DNA of 64,000 nt. It comes from Celeribacter naphthalenivorans (GTDB lineage: Bacteria > Pseudomonadota > Alphaproteobacteria > Rhodobacterales > Rhodobacteraceae). Under the pieces are notes generated by a model, which saw only the letters and a list, made by a program, of their open reading frames with translations, had not been told where the DNA came from and searched no databases. Numbering within the stretch: the first letter of the stretch is position 1; the number at the start of each line of letters is the position of its first letter. The translations under genes and the position numbers were made by a program. Below, one piece after another: positions 35,717 to 44,570 of the stretch. The DNA lies in assembly GCF_020524585.1 (NCBI RefSeq), contig NZ_JAIVLK010000003.1, positions 186,001 to 250,000 on the forward strand, written 5' to 3'.

Positions 35717-36719
35717 CTGGATCGCCCGCGACCGCGTCGCGACACTTTTGCTCGTCACCATCGCCGTGCTTTTGGCCGTTGGCGCGGCGGCACCCGGATT
35801 TTTGGCGCCGAGCACGGCAACGATGATCTGGTCGAACGGGCTGGTGCTCATGCTGATCGCATTGGGCGTCTTTCCGGTCATTCTAACTCGCAATATCGAC
35901 GTCTCCGGCGGCTCGGTTCTGGGGCTTTCGGCGGTCACGCTTGGCCTGTCCCTCAATGCCGGGTTCGCCATGCCGGTGGCCATTGCCCTGACCCTTGGCG
36001 CGGGCCTTGCCGCTGGGGCGGTCAACGGGGTTTTGGTCGCCGTGCTTGGCGTGCCCTCGATTGTGGCAACGCTTGGCACACTGGGCCTGTTCCGTGGCGT
36101 GATGCTCATCGCGACGGGCGGGGAGTGGATCGAAGAACTGCCGGAAACGCTCAAGGCGCTTGGCGCGAAATCCATCGGCGGGCTGTCCGTAATGGGCCTG
36201 TGCACCATGGTTGTGATCGTTGCTGTCTGGGCCTTTTTGCGGGCACGACGCGGGCGCTGGGTCATGGTGGTCGGCGACAACCGCGCGGCGGCACGCCACT
36301 TGGGCCTGCCGGTGAAGCGGATCGAATTTCTCGCCTTTGTCTGGGGCGGCGGCATGGCCGCACTTGCCGGCATCACCTTTGCCGCGCAGATCGGATTTGT
36401 GCCGAACCAGGCCGGCACCGGCATCGAGTTGCGTGCGATTGCGGCGCTGGTTTTGGGCGGCATCAGCCTTTTGGGCGGCGTCGGAACGGTCGCAGGCGTG
36501 GTGATCGGCGTGATCTTTTTCACCTCGATCGACACCGCCCTCGTGTTCCTCAAAATCCCGGCCTATTGGAACGATCTGATCGGTGGCGCCATGCTTTTGA
36601 CCGTCTTGCTGATCGATGGCCGGTTGCGCATTGCGCTCGAAGCCCGAGATCGTGCGGCCCGCTATCACCGCGGTGAGGCCCCGACACCCCAATCCAAAAC
36701 GCTGGAGGATGCGGCATGA
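35709..36719 (+). CDS. lsrC: AI-2 ABC transporter permease LsrC
   Basis: A 336-residue BPD_transp_2-type permease with about ten helices. ILTRNIDVSGGSVLGLSAVT is the conserved cytosolic-side motif of ribose/AI-2 permeases, and GDNRAAARHLGLPVKRIEF is the coupling helix toward LsrA. Start ATG 35709 overlaps the lsrA stop; the longer frame is out of family. It overlaps lsrD by ATGA. Confidence 0.93.
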   Translation: MLNWIARDRVATLLLVTIAVLLAVGAAAPGFLAPSTATMIWSNGLVLMLIALGVFPVILTRNIDVSGGSVLGLSAVTLGLSLNAGFAMPVAIALTLGAGLAAGAVNGVLVAVLGVPSIVATLGTLGLFRGVMLIATGGEWIEELPETLKALGAKSIGGLSVMGLCTMVVIVAVWAFLRARRGRWVMVVGDNRAAARHLGLPVKRIEFLAFVWGGGMAALAGITFAAQIGFVPNQAGTGIELRAIAALVLGGISLLGGVGTVAGVVIGVIFFTSIDTALVFLKIPAYWNDLIGGAMLLTVLLIDGRLRIALEARDRAARYHRGEAPTPQSKTLEDAA

Positions 36720-37699
36720 AAAAGCTCATTCTGCGCTGGGAAGTTCTGCTTCTCGCCCTGCTCGCTCTCGAACTCATCATCTTTGGCATGATCAACCCAC
36801 GCTTTTTGCGGCCCAGCTCGCTTTTGTTCGGGACCTCGGATTTCGTGCAAGTCGGGATCGTCGCCGTGCCTTTGACCCTCGTGATCATTGCGGGCGGCAT
36901 TGACGTGAGCTTCGCCTCCACCGTCGGGCTTTGTGCCATCACCTTCGGGATCGCCAATTTCTTTGGCCTGCCTCTGGCGGCCTCTTTGACGGTCGGCTTT
37001 GCCACCGGCGCGTTGGCGGGTCTTTTGAACGCCACGATCATTCGCCTGACGCGGTTGCAACCTTTGGTCGTCACCTTGGGCTCTCTCTATATGTTCTCAG
37101 GGGCCGCGACCGTTTTGTCGGGCGTTGTGGGGGCGAATGGCTATGAGGGGATCGGCGGATTTCCGGCCGCCTTCACCGGGCTTGGCTATGCGCAAATGTT
37201 CGGCCTGCCGATGCCGCTTTTTGTCTTCCTGTGCTTCTCTGCCGTGCTTTTGGTCTTGCTGCACATGACGCGCTTTGGGCGGCTGGTGTTCCAGATCGGC
37301 CAAAACGAAGACGCCGCGCGTCATTCGGGCATGCCCGTGTTCCGCGTCCAGATGTGGACCTATGTGCTCACCGGTCTGGCCGCAGCACTCGCAGGGCTGT
37401 TGCTCTCGGCCTATTTCGGATCGGCGCGCGTCGATCTGGGCGGCGCAACACTGTTGCCAGCCATCACGGCGGCGGTGCTCGGCGGCGCGTCGATCTATGG
37501 TGGCAAAGGCTCAGTTCTGGGCACGATCATCGCCACATTCGTCATCGGCTACCTGCAACAGGGCCTGCAAATGAGCGGCGTCCCCAGTCAGATTTCCAGC
37601 GCGCTGTCCGGGGCGCTTCTGGTGATTGTCGTGGCGTTTCGCCACGGTCTCGCGCTGTTGAGCGCAATTATCCCGGTGCGCCCAGGTCAGACCAACTGA
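36716..37699 (+). CDS. lsrD: AI-2 ABC transporter permease LsrD
   Basis: A 327-residue partner permease. IIAGGIDVSFASTVGLCAIT and GQNEDAARHSGMPVFRVQM are the equivalent membrane and coupling motifs. It presumably forms a heterodimer with LsrC. The ATG overlaps the lsrC stop and lsrB follows after 36 bases with its own strong ribosome site. Confidence 0.93.
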   Translation: MKKLILRWEVLLLALLALELIIFGMINPRFLRPSSLLFGTSDFVQVGIVAVPLTLVIIAGGIDVSFASTVGLCAITFGIANFFGLPLAASLTVGFATGALAGLLNATIIRLTRLQPLVVTLGSLYMFSGAATVLSGVVGANGYEGIGGFPAAFTGLGYAQMFGLPMPLFVFLCFSAVLLVLLHMTRFGRLVFQIGQNEDAARHSGMPVFRVQMWTYVLTGLAAALAGLLLSAYFGSARVDLGGATLLPAITAAVLGGASIYGGKGSVLGTIIATFVIGYLQQGLQMSGVPSQISSALSGALLVIVVAFRHGLALLSAIIPVRPGQTN

Positions 37700-37735
37700 C
37701 CCGTGCAAATAAGTTCAAATGGAGGAGGAAACACC

Positions 37736-38752
37736 ATGCGTAAATCGGTAAAATTTCTTGGCGCGATCGCAGCCGGGGTGATGGCGGTCAACGCCGCCGC
37801 CGCGGAGGACATCGCGTTCATTCCCAAACTGGTCGGGGTCGGCTTTTTCACCTCGGGCGGCAACGGCGCGACGGCGATGGGCGAGGAGCTTGGCGTCAAT
37901 GTCACCTATGACGGCCCGACGGAGCCCAGCGTCTCCGCACAGGTTCAGTTCGTGAACAACTTTGTCAATCAGGGCTACGGCGCCGTGGTGCTGTCTTCTG
38001 TGTCGCCCGACGGTCTTTGCCCGGCGCTGAAACAGGCGATGGCGCGTGATGTTCTTGTGATGACATGGGATTCGGACGTCAGCCCGGAGTGCCGGTCCTA
38101 CTACATCAACCAAGGCACACCTGAGCAGCTGGGTGGTCTCTTGGTCGATATGGCCGAGGACGGTCTTGAGGGCAAAGAGGACGCCAAAGTGGCCTTCTTC
38201 TACTCGTCCCCGACGGTGACCGACCAGAACGCCTGGGCGGAAGCGGCCAAAGCCAAGATCGCCGCCGAGCATCCGGGTTGGGAAGTCGTCACCACGCAAT
38301 ACGGCTACAACGATGCGCAGAAATCCCTGCAAACGGCTGAGAGCATCCTCTCCGCCTACCCGGATCTGGACGCGATCATCGCCCCCGATGCCAACGCGCT
38401 TCCGGCCTCCGCGCAAGCCGCAGAGAACCTTGATCGTGCAGGCGATGTGACCATCGTCGGCTTCTCCACCCCGAACGTCATGCGCCCCTATGTCAAACGC
38501 GGCACCATCGAGCGTTTCGGCCTGTGGGACGTGACGCAACAGGGTGCGATCTCCGTCGCCGTTGCGGCCCATGTGCTTGAGAACGGTCCGCTGAATGTTG
38601 GCGACAAAGTCGAGGTGCCGGGCATCGGCGAGGTCGAAGTGTCGCCCAACGCGGTGCAGGGCTATGACTATGAGGCCGATGGCAATGGCATCATCCTGTT
38701 GCCGGAGCGCACCGTTTTCACCGCCGAAAACATCGACAACTTTGACTTCTAA
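37736..38752 (+). CDS. lsrB: AI-2 binding periplasmic protein LsrB
   Basis: A 338-residue binding protein with signal peptide (ends NAAAA). Long blocks match E. coli/Salmonella LsrB as I remember it: [84 protein letters not shown] and [17 protein letters not shown]. The residues that contact AI-2 (Lys in PKLVG, Asp in TWDSD, Asp-Gln in TDQN, Pro/Ala in NALPASA) are present, so true AI-2 binding is likely rather than ribose. Start ATG 37736 has GGAGGAGG upstream. Confidence 0.96.
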   Translation: MRKSVKFLGAIAAGVMAVNAAAAEDIAFIPKLVGVGFFTSGGNGATAMGEELGVNVTYDGPTEPSVSAQVQFVNNFVNQGYGAVVLSSVSPDGLCPALKQAMARDVLVMTWDSDVSPECRSYYINQGTPEQLGGLLVDMAEDGLEGKEDAKVAFFYSSPTVTDQNAWAEAAKAKIAAEHPGWEVVTTQYGYNDAQKSLQTAESILSAYPDLDAIIAPDANALPASAQAAENLDRAGDVTIVGFSTPNVMRPYVKRGTIERFGLWDVTQQGAISVAVAAHVLENGPLNVGDKVEVPGIGEVEVSPNAVQGYDYEADGNGIILLPERTVFTAENIDNFDF

Positions 38753-38770
38753 ACACTAAAACACAGGTCA

Positions 38771-38794
38771 GGCGGGGGCGTTCGCGCCCTCGCT
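38771..38794 (+). terminator. Intercistronic stem-loop after lsrB
   Basis: GGCGGGGGCG (38771-38780) pairs with CGCCCTCGCT (38785-38794), two G-U pairs, TTCG tetraloop. Such stems behind binding-protein genes usually protect the upstream mRNA and lower expression of the following gene. Only a short CTTT follows, so full termination is doubtful. Confidence 0.55.
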
Positions 38795-38815
38795 CTTTCA
38801 TGGAAGGAACCACCT

Positions 38816-40057
38816 ATGCTGTCCCGCTGGAATGACACCGAAGCGCAGAAATTTATCGAGGCCGCCGAGGCAGAGGGGCAGCCCGCTGCACTTGGCCTGC
38901 GGGTCTACACCTCGCGCCTGATCGGGCAAGACCCCGATCTCGTTTTGCATGGCGGGGGCAACACCTCGGTCAAAGTGAAAGATGCCGAGGGGCAGGATTT
39001 GATCCATGTGAAAGGCTCCGGTTGGGATTTGGGCGACATCGAAGCGCCCGGCCTTCCCGCGATGCATCTTGAGCCGCTTTTGAAAACGCGCGAGATCCCG
39101 CATATGTCGGATGAGGACATGGTGGCGCTGTTGCGGGCCAATCTTTTGGACCCAAGCGCGCCGACGCCGTCGATCGAAGCGCTGCTGCATGCCTATATGC
39201 CCCACGCTTTTGTCGACCACACCCATGCGACGGCCTCTCTCGCGCTCGCCGATCAAAGCGACATGGAGCCGGTGATGCATGAGATTTACGGCGACCGCGT
39301 GGCCTTTGTGCCCTATGTCATGCCGGGCTATAGCCTCAGCCACGCCTGCAATGATGCGCTGAACAAACACCCGAATGTCGAGGGGCTTTGGCTGGCGCAG
39401 CATGGGCTGTTCACCTTCGCGGAGACGGCGCGTGAAAGCTATGAGCTGATGATCGAATTCGTGACGCTGGCCGAGGACTATCTGGCCGCGCGCGGCGCAG
39501 AGGCTCTGCCGCCGCAAGACAATGATCGTGACGCGCCCGATGCCCTGACGCAGGCGTTGCGTGACGCCCTTGCCGCTGACGGCCATCTGGGCGACACCCC
39601 CGCGCTTGATTTCCGCTCCACCCCGTCCATTCGGACCTATCTGGCGCGCGAAAATCTGGTCGAACTGTCGCAACGCGGCACGGCGACACCGGATCACGTC
39701 ATCCGCATCAAGCCTTTCGGCATGATCCTTGACGCCAATGACGGCGCCGAAGAGATCACCCGCGCGCTTGCGGATTACGCGACCCGCTACAAAGCCTATT
39801 TCGACCGCAACGCCCCCAATGCTTCGGAAGAAAAGATCATGCTCGATCCGCTGCCGCGCGCGGTTCTGGTGCCCGGCGTTGGTCTTTACGGTCTGGGCGC
39901 AAATGAGAAAGCCGCGAAGATTGCCGGTGATCTTTTGGAGCAAACCACCCGGATCGTGAACGCAGCCGAGGATTACAACCGCTTCACCCCGATCTCGGAG
40001 GCCGATCTGTTCGATATGGAATATTGGTCCCTGGAGCAGGCAAAACTTCGCAAGTGA
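38816..40057 (+). CDS. Class II aldolase/adducin-family protein
   Basis: A 413-residue protein resembling the aldolase half of the RhaD-type aldolase/dehydrogenase fusions, without the short-chain dehydrogenase half. The HGGGNTSVKV phosphate loop, HTHATASLALAD (two metal His) and LAQHGLFTFAETARESYE (third metal His) are intact. It is the last gene of the lsrACDB operon with a GGAAGGAA site. The position suggests cleavage of a phosphorylated AI-2 product, a step done by the thiolase LsrF in E. coli; no lsrF lies in this window. This role is inference. Confidence 0.82.
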   Translation: MLSRWNDTEAQKFIEAAEAEGQPAALGLRVYTSRLIGQDPDLVLHGGGNTSVKVKDAEGQDLIHVKGSGWDLGDIEAPGLPAMHLEPLLKTREIPHMSDEDMVALLRANLLDPSAPTPSIEALLHAYMPHAFVDHTHATASLALADQSDMEPVMHEIYGDRVAFVPYVMPGYSLSHACNDALNKHPNVEGLWLAQHGLFTFAETARESYELMIEFVTLAEDYLAARGAEALPPQDNDRDAPDALTQALRDALAADGHLGDTPALDFRSTPSIRTYLARENLVELSQRGTATPDHVIRIKPFGMILDANDGAEEITRALADYATRYKAYFDRNAPNASEEKIMLDPLPRAVLVPGVGLYGLGANEKAAKIAGDLLEQTTRIVNAAEDYNRFTPISEADLFDMEYWSLEQAKLRK

Positions 40058-40075
40058 GCGAGACTTTCACGTCAG

Positions 40076-40106
40076 AAAGGCCACAACCTTCGCGTTGTGG
40101 CCTTTT
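40076..40106 (+). terminator. Terminator of the lsr transport operon
   Basis: Perfect 12-bp stem AAAGGCCACAAC (40076-40087) with GTTGTGGCCTTT (40094-40105), loop CTTCGC, and TTTT. It begins 18 bases after the aldolase stop. Confidence 0.92.
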
Positions 40107-40138
40107 GCATGGGACAGTCTCTTGCTGCGAGCGTCAGA

Positions 40139-41116
40139 TCATTTGCGTCGAATGACATCGGAAAAGGAGGCCTCGCCGGTATCGTTTTGCGCCAGCGGCG
40201 TGATCAGCGCATTTTCATCGCGCTCCTCGGCCGGTGCAGCATCGATCACGCCCAGATCGGTCAGGTAATCCGGCAAACGCCCGGAGAGGATCAGACGTTC
40301 ATCCATCGGCAGGTCGGGCTTCAGAGCCAGCGCCAAAGCCCAGACGCTCGTCGTGCAATTCGCGGTGATCGTGTTGTAAAAGGCCGGCTTTTCTTCGAGG
40401 CGCTGCGCCAGTTCGACATAGGACAGGAACATGGTCCGGCGTTGCTCGGCGTTCAAATGGACCGGGTAGAGCCGCACCTGCTCCTTGCGGTAATTGGTGC
40501 GCAGCTTGACGATGTCACGCTCGGTCGCGGCGATCAGGACCAGTTCGAACTGACGGAAGAACCCACCGAGCTCGTTGAATTCCTCATCCGCTTCGCGACG
40601 GATTTCGACGGAAAACACCACGTTTTCACCCGAGGCAAAGCCGAAACTTACCAAGAGATGGGCAATATCGGGATTGTCCCAGACCGAGGTGATCATATCG
40701 ACCGTCTCAAGATCGTTCAGATCGTAGTCTTCCGTGATCCAACGCGGCGTTGCCTCGGTTTTGCTCTGCCACTCGAAATCCCGGATATTTGCCAGCCGGA
40801 CGTGATCGCCCTCGACCTCGGCCCGCACGCCTTTGGACACATCCATCGCCCAGTCGCGCGTTTGTTCAGGCGTGATGGTCTGATACCACCCCGCCACCGC
40901 AAGGCCGCCCAGCGCCAATGTGGCCCAACCCAAACGACGCCCCCGCTTAAACCGCAGGATCAGCGCCGTAAGAGCCATCGCGATCAGGGCACCGAGCGCC
41001 CCCACACGCAGCCCGCCGGTGAGATGCAACCAAAGCGCGGTCGCGCTCCAGGCCGTGCCGGCCAAGACGATCAGAACAAAGAGGACATGGGCCAGATATT
41101 TCATCGAACGGGTCAT
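40139..41116 (-). CDS. DUF4105 membrane-anchored protein
   Basis: A 325-residue protein with two or three N-terminal hydrophobic segments (about 6-26, 32-50, 56-72) followed by a large periplasmic DUF4105-like domain. The best landmarks are SVWDNPDIAHLLVSFGF, VFSVEIRREADEEF and the late NTITANCTTSVWALALAL containing a conserved Asn-Cys pair, as in papain-like or NlpC-like folds. Function is unknown; I chose ATG 41116 inside a longer frame. It is the last gene of the pspA operon, separated from the preceding gene by a hairpin. Confidence 0.75.
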   Translation of the reverse strand: MTRSMKYLAHVLFVLIVLAGTAWSATALWLHLTGGLRVGALGALIAMALTALILRFKRGRRLGWATLALGGLAVAGWYQTITPEQTRDWAMDVSKGVRAEVEGDHVRLANIRDFEWQSKTEATPRWITEDYDLNDLETVDMITSVWDNPDIAHLLVSFGFASGENVVFSVEIRREADEEFNELGGFFRQFELVLIAATERDIVKLRTNYRKEQVRLYPVHLNAEQRRTMFLSYVELAQRLEEKPAFYNTITANCTTSVWALALALKPDLPMDERLILSGRLPDYLTDLGVIDAAPAEERDENALITPLAQNDTGEASFSDVIRRK

Positions 41117-41146
41117 GGGACAACTCGCATAGCAAAGAGATTGGCA

Positions 41147-41172
41147 GGCGGCCCAGAGCTTTCGGGGCCGCC
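41147..41172 (-). repeat. Intercistronic hairpin in the pspA operon
   Basis: GGCGGCCC (41147-41154) pairs exactly with GGGCCGCC (41165-41172) around a 10-base loop. It lies between the YiaAB-like stop and the DUF4105 start. There is no T run on the minus strand, so partial termination or mRNA protection is likelier than full termination. Confidence 0.5.
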
Positions 41173-41181
41173 CGAGAAAGA

Positions 41182-41466
41182 TCACACGTCGGTATCGCCG
41201 CGGGCTTCGGCCAACAGGCGTTCGGTGCGGGCATCTTCAAGCTTATTGTAGATCCGTTCCGATTCCTCTTTATCGCGCAGCGCCTTGGTGATCGAGGCCG
41301 TCGAATAGACCAGCATCAGAGCCGCCATGGCGTAATAGCCTTTCGCGGAGAAACTTGCCTCCAGCGACCAGATGCCGCCGGCCATCATCAGGGCCGCGAT
41401 GGAAAAGTTGAAATAGGTGAAGAGGTTCCAGGCGTTGGACCCTTTGGAGGAATAGGATTTCGACAT
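41182..41466 (-). CDS. YiaA/YiaB-family small membrane protein
   Basis: A 94-residue inner-membrane protein with two hydrophobic segments: WNLFTYFNFSIAALMMAGGIW and AMAALMLVYSTASITKAL, followed by a charged C-terminal tail. The two-helix layout matches the YiaAB domain family. The ATG at 41466 has GGAGAC upstream and is preferred over the longer frame. It lies 56 bases after pspA on the same strand, so a role in membrane stress together with PspA is plausible. Confidence 0.75.
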   Translation of the reverse strand: MSKSYSSKGSNAWNLFTYFNFSIAALMMAGGIWSLEASFSAKGYYAMAALMLVYSTASITKALRDKEESERIYNKLEDARTERLLAEARGDTDV

Positions 41467-41522
41467 TTTAGGTCTCCGTTGAATTTTGGTGTGTTCGGTT
41501 GGTTTGGGCAAATCGGTCGGGA

Positions 41523-42200
41523 TCAGGCGGTTTTTGCGCGCAGACGGTCAAGCACATGGGCGGCTTCCGGGCGCAGGGGCGCACCGCAGCCAGCGGCGGC
41601 GAGGCGGGCCACTGTGCCTTCTGCGGACGGGCCTGTTGTCAGGTCGCGCAGGGCAATATCGACGGCTTCGGCGTGATCTTGACGGGATTGCAGACGCTCC
41701 AAAGTGGCTTCGGCTTCGCGCAGACTTGAGACAACGCCGTCCGGCATAGTGCCGCGCAGTTTTTGCGTGCGGGCAGCCGCATCGGCGATTTGCTTGCCGC
41801 GTTGCAAGGCGCGCAGGCGCTGCTCAGAAAGGCTCACCTGTTCGCGCAGACGGCGGATTTCCGCATCATAGTGGGCCGTGGCCCGCGCCGAGGCGGCGGC
41901 TTCGGCTTCCAATTCGGCAATCGCAGAGGCGGCCTCGGTGGCGAGGTCTTCACGATCCTGACGCAACGCTTCGATGGCGCGCAGTTCGAGATCATTGATC
42001 TGACCTGCGATCTTGGCAGCGCTGTTTTTCTCACGCTCGGCATAGGCGATCACCACGGCCACCGCGCGTTTGGCACCCTGAAGTCCGTCGGCGGCATCGC
42101 GCAATTGCTGGCGCAGGATGGTCAGGGCATTGGCGTCTTCAATGGCCTCTGCCGCGTCATGCGTGCGGGCCCGGACGAGGGTCGTAAACATCTTGAACAT
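41523..42200 (-). CDS. pspA: Phage shock protein A homologue
   Basis: A 225-residue, almost entirely helical coiled-coil protein of the PspA/IM30 family. It starts MFKMFTTLVRARTHDAAEAIED, with the N-terminal amphipathic helix that contacts membranes, and continues with heptad repeats rich in Ala, Glu and Arg. ESCRT-III-like PspA proteins repair stressed membranes. AAGGAG lies 7 bases before ATG. Its promoter region is shared with the divergent TetR gene and carries three copies of a TGAAC/GTTCA operator. No pspB or pspC is adjacent. Confidence 0.85.
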   Translation of the reverse strand: MFKMFTTLVRARTHDAAEAIEDANALTILRQQLRDAADGLQGAKRAVAVVIAYAEREKNSAAKIAGQINDLELRAIEALRQDREDLATEAASAIAELEAEAAASARATAHYDAEIRRLREQVSLSEQRLRALQRGKQIADAAARTQKLRGTMPDGVVSSLREAEATLERLQSRQDHAEAVDIALRDLTTGPSAEGTVARLAAAGCGAPLRPEAAHVLDRLRAKTA

Positions 42201-42216
42201 CGTAAGCTCCTTCTAT

Positions 42217-42289
42217 ATGAACGTTGTTCATGAAGCCTGTATGCAGCAATCGTGAACGCCGTTCAAGGTAAAAAATGAACATCGTTCAA
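42217..42289. promoter_or_regulatory. Three TetR-type operators
   Basis: Three 15-base inverted repeats with core TGAAC-N3/5-GTTCA: ATGAACGTTGTTCAT (42217-42231), GTGAACGCCGTTCAA (42252-42266) and ATGAACATCGTTCAA (42275-42289). They fill the gap between pspA and the TetR gene, so the regulator probably represses both. Spacings are 35 and 23 bases. Confidence 0.8.
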
Positions 42290-42307
42290 AAAATTTCGAG
42301 GGATATG

Positions 42308-42922
42308 ATGAGCACCGCACGCGAAGCCAAAAAAGCCGAGTTGAAAAAGCGCCTGATAGACGCCGCAGAGGCGGAAATCATCGAACATGGTTTGGCGGGG
42401 CTAAAGGCACGGGCCGTCACTGCACGGGCAGGATGTGCCTTGGGCTCGCTCTATACAGTGGTCGAGGATCTCGACATGTTGGTGATCGAGGTGAACTCGC
42501 GCACCCTCACCGAATTGGGCGAAACCCTGACCGAAGCGGTCACGCAGGCGGGCGACACGCCGCAACACGCGTTGCAGGCCCTCGCTCTGCGTTACGCCGA
42601 TTTCGCCATCGCGCATCAACCGCTCTGGCTCTCACTCTTTGAACACCGTCTGCCCGAAGGTCAGGACATCCCGGAGTGGCACAAACAGGAACATGCGGTC
42701 CTCGTCGAAGTCATCGCGCCGCATCTGGCGAAACTGCGCCCGGATATGACGCATGAGGCCCTGATCCTGCGCACCCGGACGACTTTCGCCGCGGTGCATG
42801 GCGTGGTCTACCTCGCCTTGCAGGGACGTTTTGTAGGCGTGCCGATGGAGGCGCTGAAATCCGAAATTTCCGGACTTGTGGAGACGATGACAGCGGGTGC
42901 CGCGCAGATCGTGCAGGCATAA
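42308..42922 (+). CDS. TetR-family transcriptional regulator
   Basis: A 204-residue regulator. The N-terminal helix-turn-helix spans RLIDAAEAEIIEHGLAGLKARAVTARAGCALGSLYTVVEDLDMLV; the C-terminal ligand domain contains FEHRLPEGQDIPEWHKQEHA (TetR_C of the WHG type). The open frame begins at 42275, but that ATG is inside the third operator; ATG 42308 (or 42305) has GAGGG upstream and is preferred. Divergent from pspA, which it likely controls together with itself. Confidence 0.87.
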   Translation: MSTAREAKKAELKKRLIDAAEAEIIEHGLAGLKARAVTARAGCALGSLYTVVEDLDMLVIEVNSRTLTELGETLTEAVTQAGDTPQHALQALALRYADFAIAHQPLWLSLFEHRLPEGQDIPEWHKQEHAVLVEVIAPHLAKLRPDMTHEALILRTRTTFAAVHGVVYLALQGRFVGVPMEALKSEISGLVETMTAGAAQIVQA

Positions 42923-43019
42923 AGGCAGGCTCAGGACGCAAAGGCTGCGACACGGACACACAGGACATGGATGCACTGAGGGCTTGCCTGATCTGACGCG
43001 CAGGCGTATCGATCAGCGC

Positions 43020-43925
43020 ATGTTTACAGTCTGCGCGCTCTATCACTTCACCCGCTTCGAAGACCCCGCCACCCTGCGGTCGGGTCTTTTGGATCTTTGT
43101 CTGGCCGAGGGCATCACCGGATCGCTTTTGTTGGCGAAAGAGGGGATCAATGGCACGGTGGCTGGCCCCACACCCGCCGCGATTGAGCGCCTCGTCGCAC
43201 ATATCCGCAGCCTGCCGGGCTGTGACGATTTCGAGTACAAACTCTCGACCGCCGCCGAGCAGCCGTTCAACCGGATGAAAGTGCGGCTCAAGAAAGAGAT
43301 CGTCACCATGGGGCAGCCCGATGTCGACCCGAAAGCCCGGGTTGGACACTATTGCAGCCCCGAAGAGTGGAACGAATTGATTTCCGCGGATGACGTCGCG
43401 ATCATCGACACGCGCAACGATTACGAGGTGCAGATCGGCACCTTTAAGGACGCAATCGACCCGAAGACCAAGAGCTTTCGCGAGTTCCCGCAATGGTGGG
43501 AAGACAACAAGGATCGGTTCCACAACAAACGCATCGCGATGTTCTGCACCGGCGGTATCCGCTGTGAGAAATCGACGAACTTCCTGTTGGGGCAAGGCAT
43601 CGAAGAGGTCTACCACCTCAAGGGCGGCATCCTGAAATATCTCGAAGAGATGCCGCAGGACGAGAGCCTTTGGGAAGGCGAGTGTTTCGTTTTCGACCAA
43701 CGTGTCTCTATCGGGCATGGGTTGACCGAAGGGCCGCATGAGCTGTGCCATGCCTGCCGCCGTCCGATCCTGCCTGAGGACAAACTGCGCCCGCAATATG
43801 AAGACGGCGTGTCCTGTCATCAGTGCATCGATGAAACGGATGACGACCGCAAAGAGCGGTTCCGTGAACGTCAGAAACAGATCGCGCTGGCGAAGGCGCG
43901 GGGCGAAAAACACATTGGGGTGTAG
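43020..43925 (+). CDS. trhO: tRNA uridine 5-hydroxylase, rhodanese family
   Basis: A 301-residue TrhO/YceA protein, which hydroxylates U34 of tRNA to ho5U using oxygen. The N-terminal acylphosphatase-like domain (LLLAKEGINGTVAGP) and rhodanese domain with active-site FCTGGIRCEKST are clear, followed by a zinc-binding tail (CHAC...CHQC). The long upstream frame has no family match; ATG 43020 gives MFTVCALYHFTRF, the usual start. Monocistronic. Confidence 0.93.
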   Translation: MFTVCALYHFTRFEDPATLRSGLLDLCLAEGITGSLLLAKEGINGTVAGPTPAAIERLVAHIRSLPGCDDFEYKLSTAAEQPFNRMKVRLKKEIVTMGQPDVDPKARVGHYCSPEEWNELISADDVAIIDTRNDYEVQIGTFKDAIDPKTKSFREFPQWWEDNKDRFHNKRIAMFCTGGIRCEKSTNFLLGQGIEEVYHLKGGILKYLEEMPQDESLWEGECFVFDQRVSIGHGLTEGPHELCHACRRPILPEDKLRPQYEDGVSCHQCIDETDDDRKERFRERQKQIALAKARGEKHIGV

Positions 43926-43963
43926 AAACGCATTTGATCCAAACGAAACGACCGGAGGGCGCT

Positions 43964-44383
43964 GTGTCGACATCGGGATTTCAAACGCTGAGATATGTAA
44001 GTTTGGTTGCAGTTCTCGCACTTGCACAGATTTTCTTTGTCAGTGAAAGGGGGCAAGCCATGAGCCAACCTCAACGCATTATTCAATTCACATGTTCCGC
44101 AGAGCAGACAACAGAAGTCTCCACCTGTGACTGGGCCAGAGAGGCCCTTGAGCATGTTTTGCCAAACGGGTTTGCCCTGACAGATCAGCCGGCGCAGGCC
44201 CGCCTTGACGTCAGCTTGAGAGAAACGCCCCTCGGAATCGTCATGTCCATGAACTATGCGCCCGCCGATGGCGGTGGCATTTCAGAAACGCGGGAGTTGT
44301 CCATCATGGACCGAGTGGGCGGAAACACCGCAGGACTTTACACACGTTTTTTCGAACGCAGCTTTGCATCGCTTTTCGAATAA
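43964..44383 (+). CDS. Hypothetical secreted or anchored protein
   Basis: A 139-residue protein with a signal-like N-terminus (LRYVSLVAVLALAQIFFV) and a small globular part containing two cysteines (FTCSAE, TCDWAREAL) that could form a disulfide. GTG at 43964 has GGAGG five bases upstream, so I prefer it over the TTG at 43934. I recognise no family. It precedes the metalloprotease gene by 187 bases on the same strand, and whether they are co-transcribed is uncertain. Confidence 0.65.
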   Translation: MSTSGFQTLRYVSLVAVLALAQIFFVSERGQAMSQPQRIIQFTCSAEQTTEVSTCDWAREALEHVLPNGFALTDQPAQARLDVSLRETPLGIVMSMNYAPADGGGISETRELSIMDRVGGNTAGLYTRFFERSFASLFE

Positions 44384-44570
44384 AACCTGCCCCGTTGCAC
44401 GGATTAAGACTTCAACATTCAAAAACATTTAAATTGTCCGCTTAATATCTCGCCAGAAAAGAAAGAAGCATTTACTAATTCAGGCAGGTCTATTCATCGC
44501 ATGTGGGGTGTGGGAAACGACCGAGGGTTTAACGGCGTACTGCTTGTGTGGAGTAATTGAGGGAAAATTT

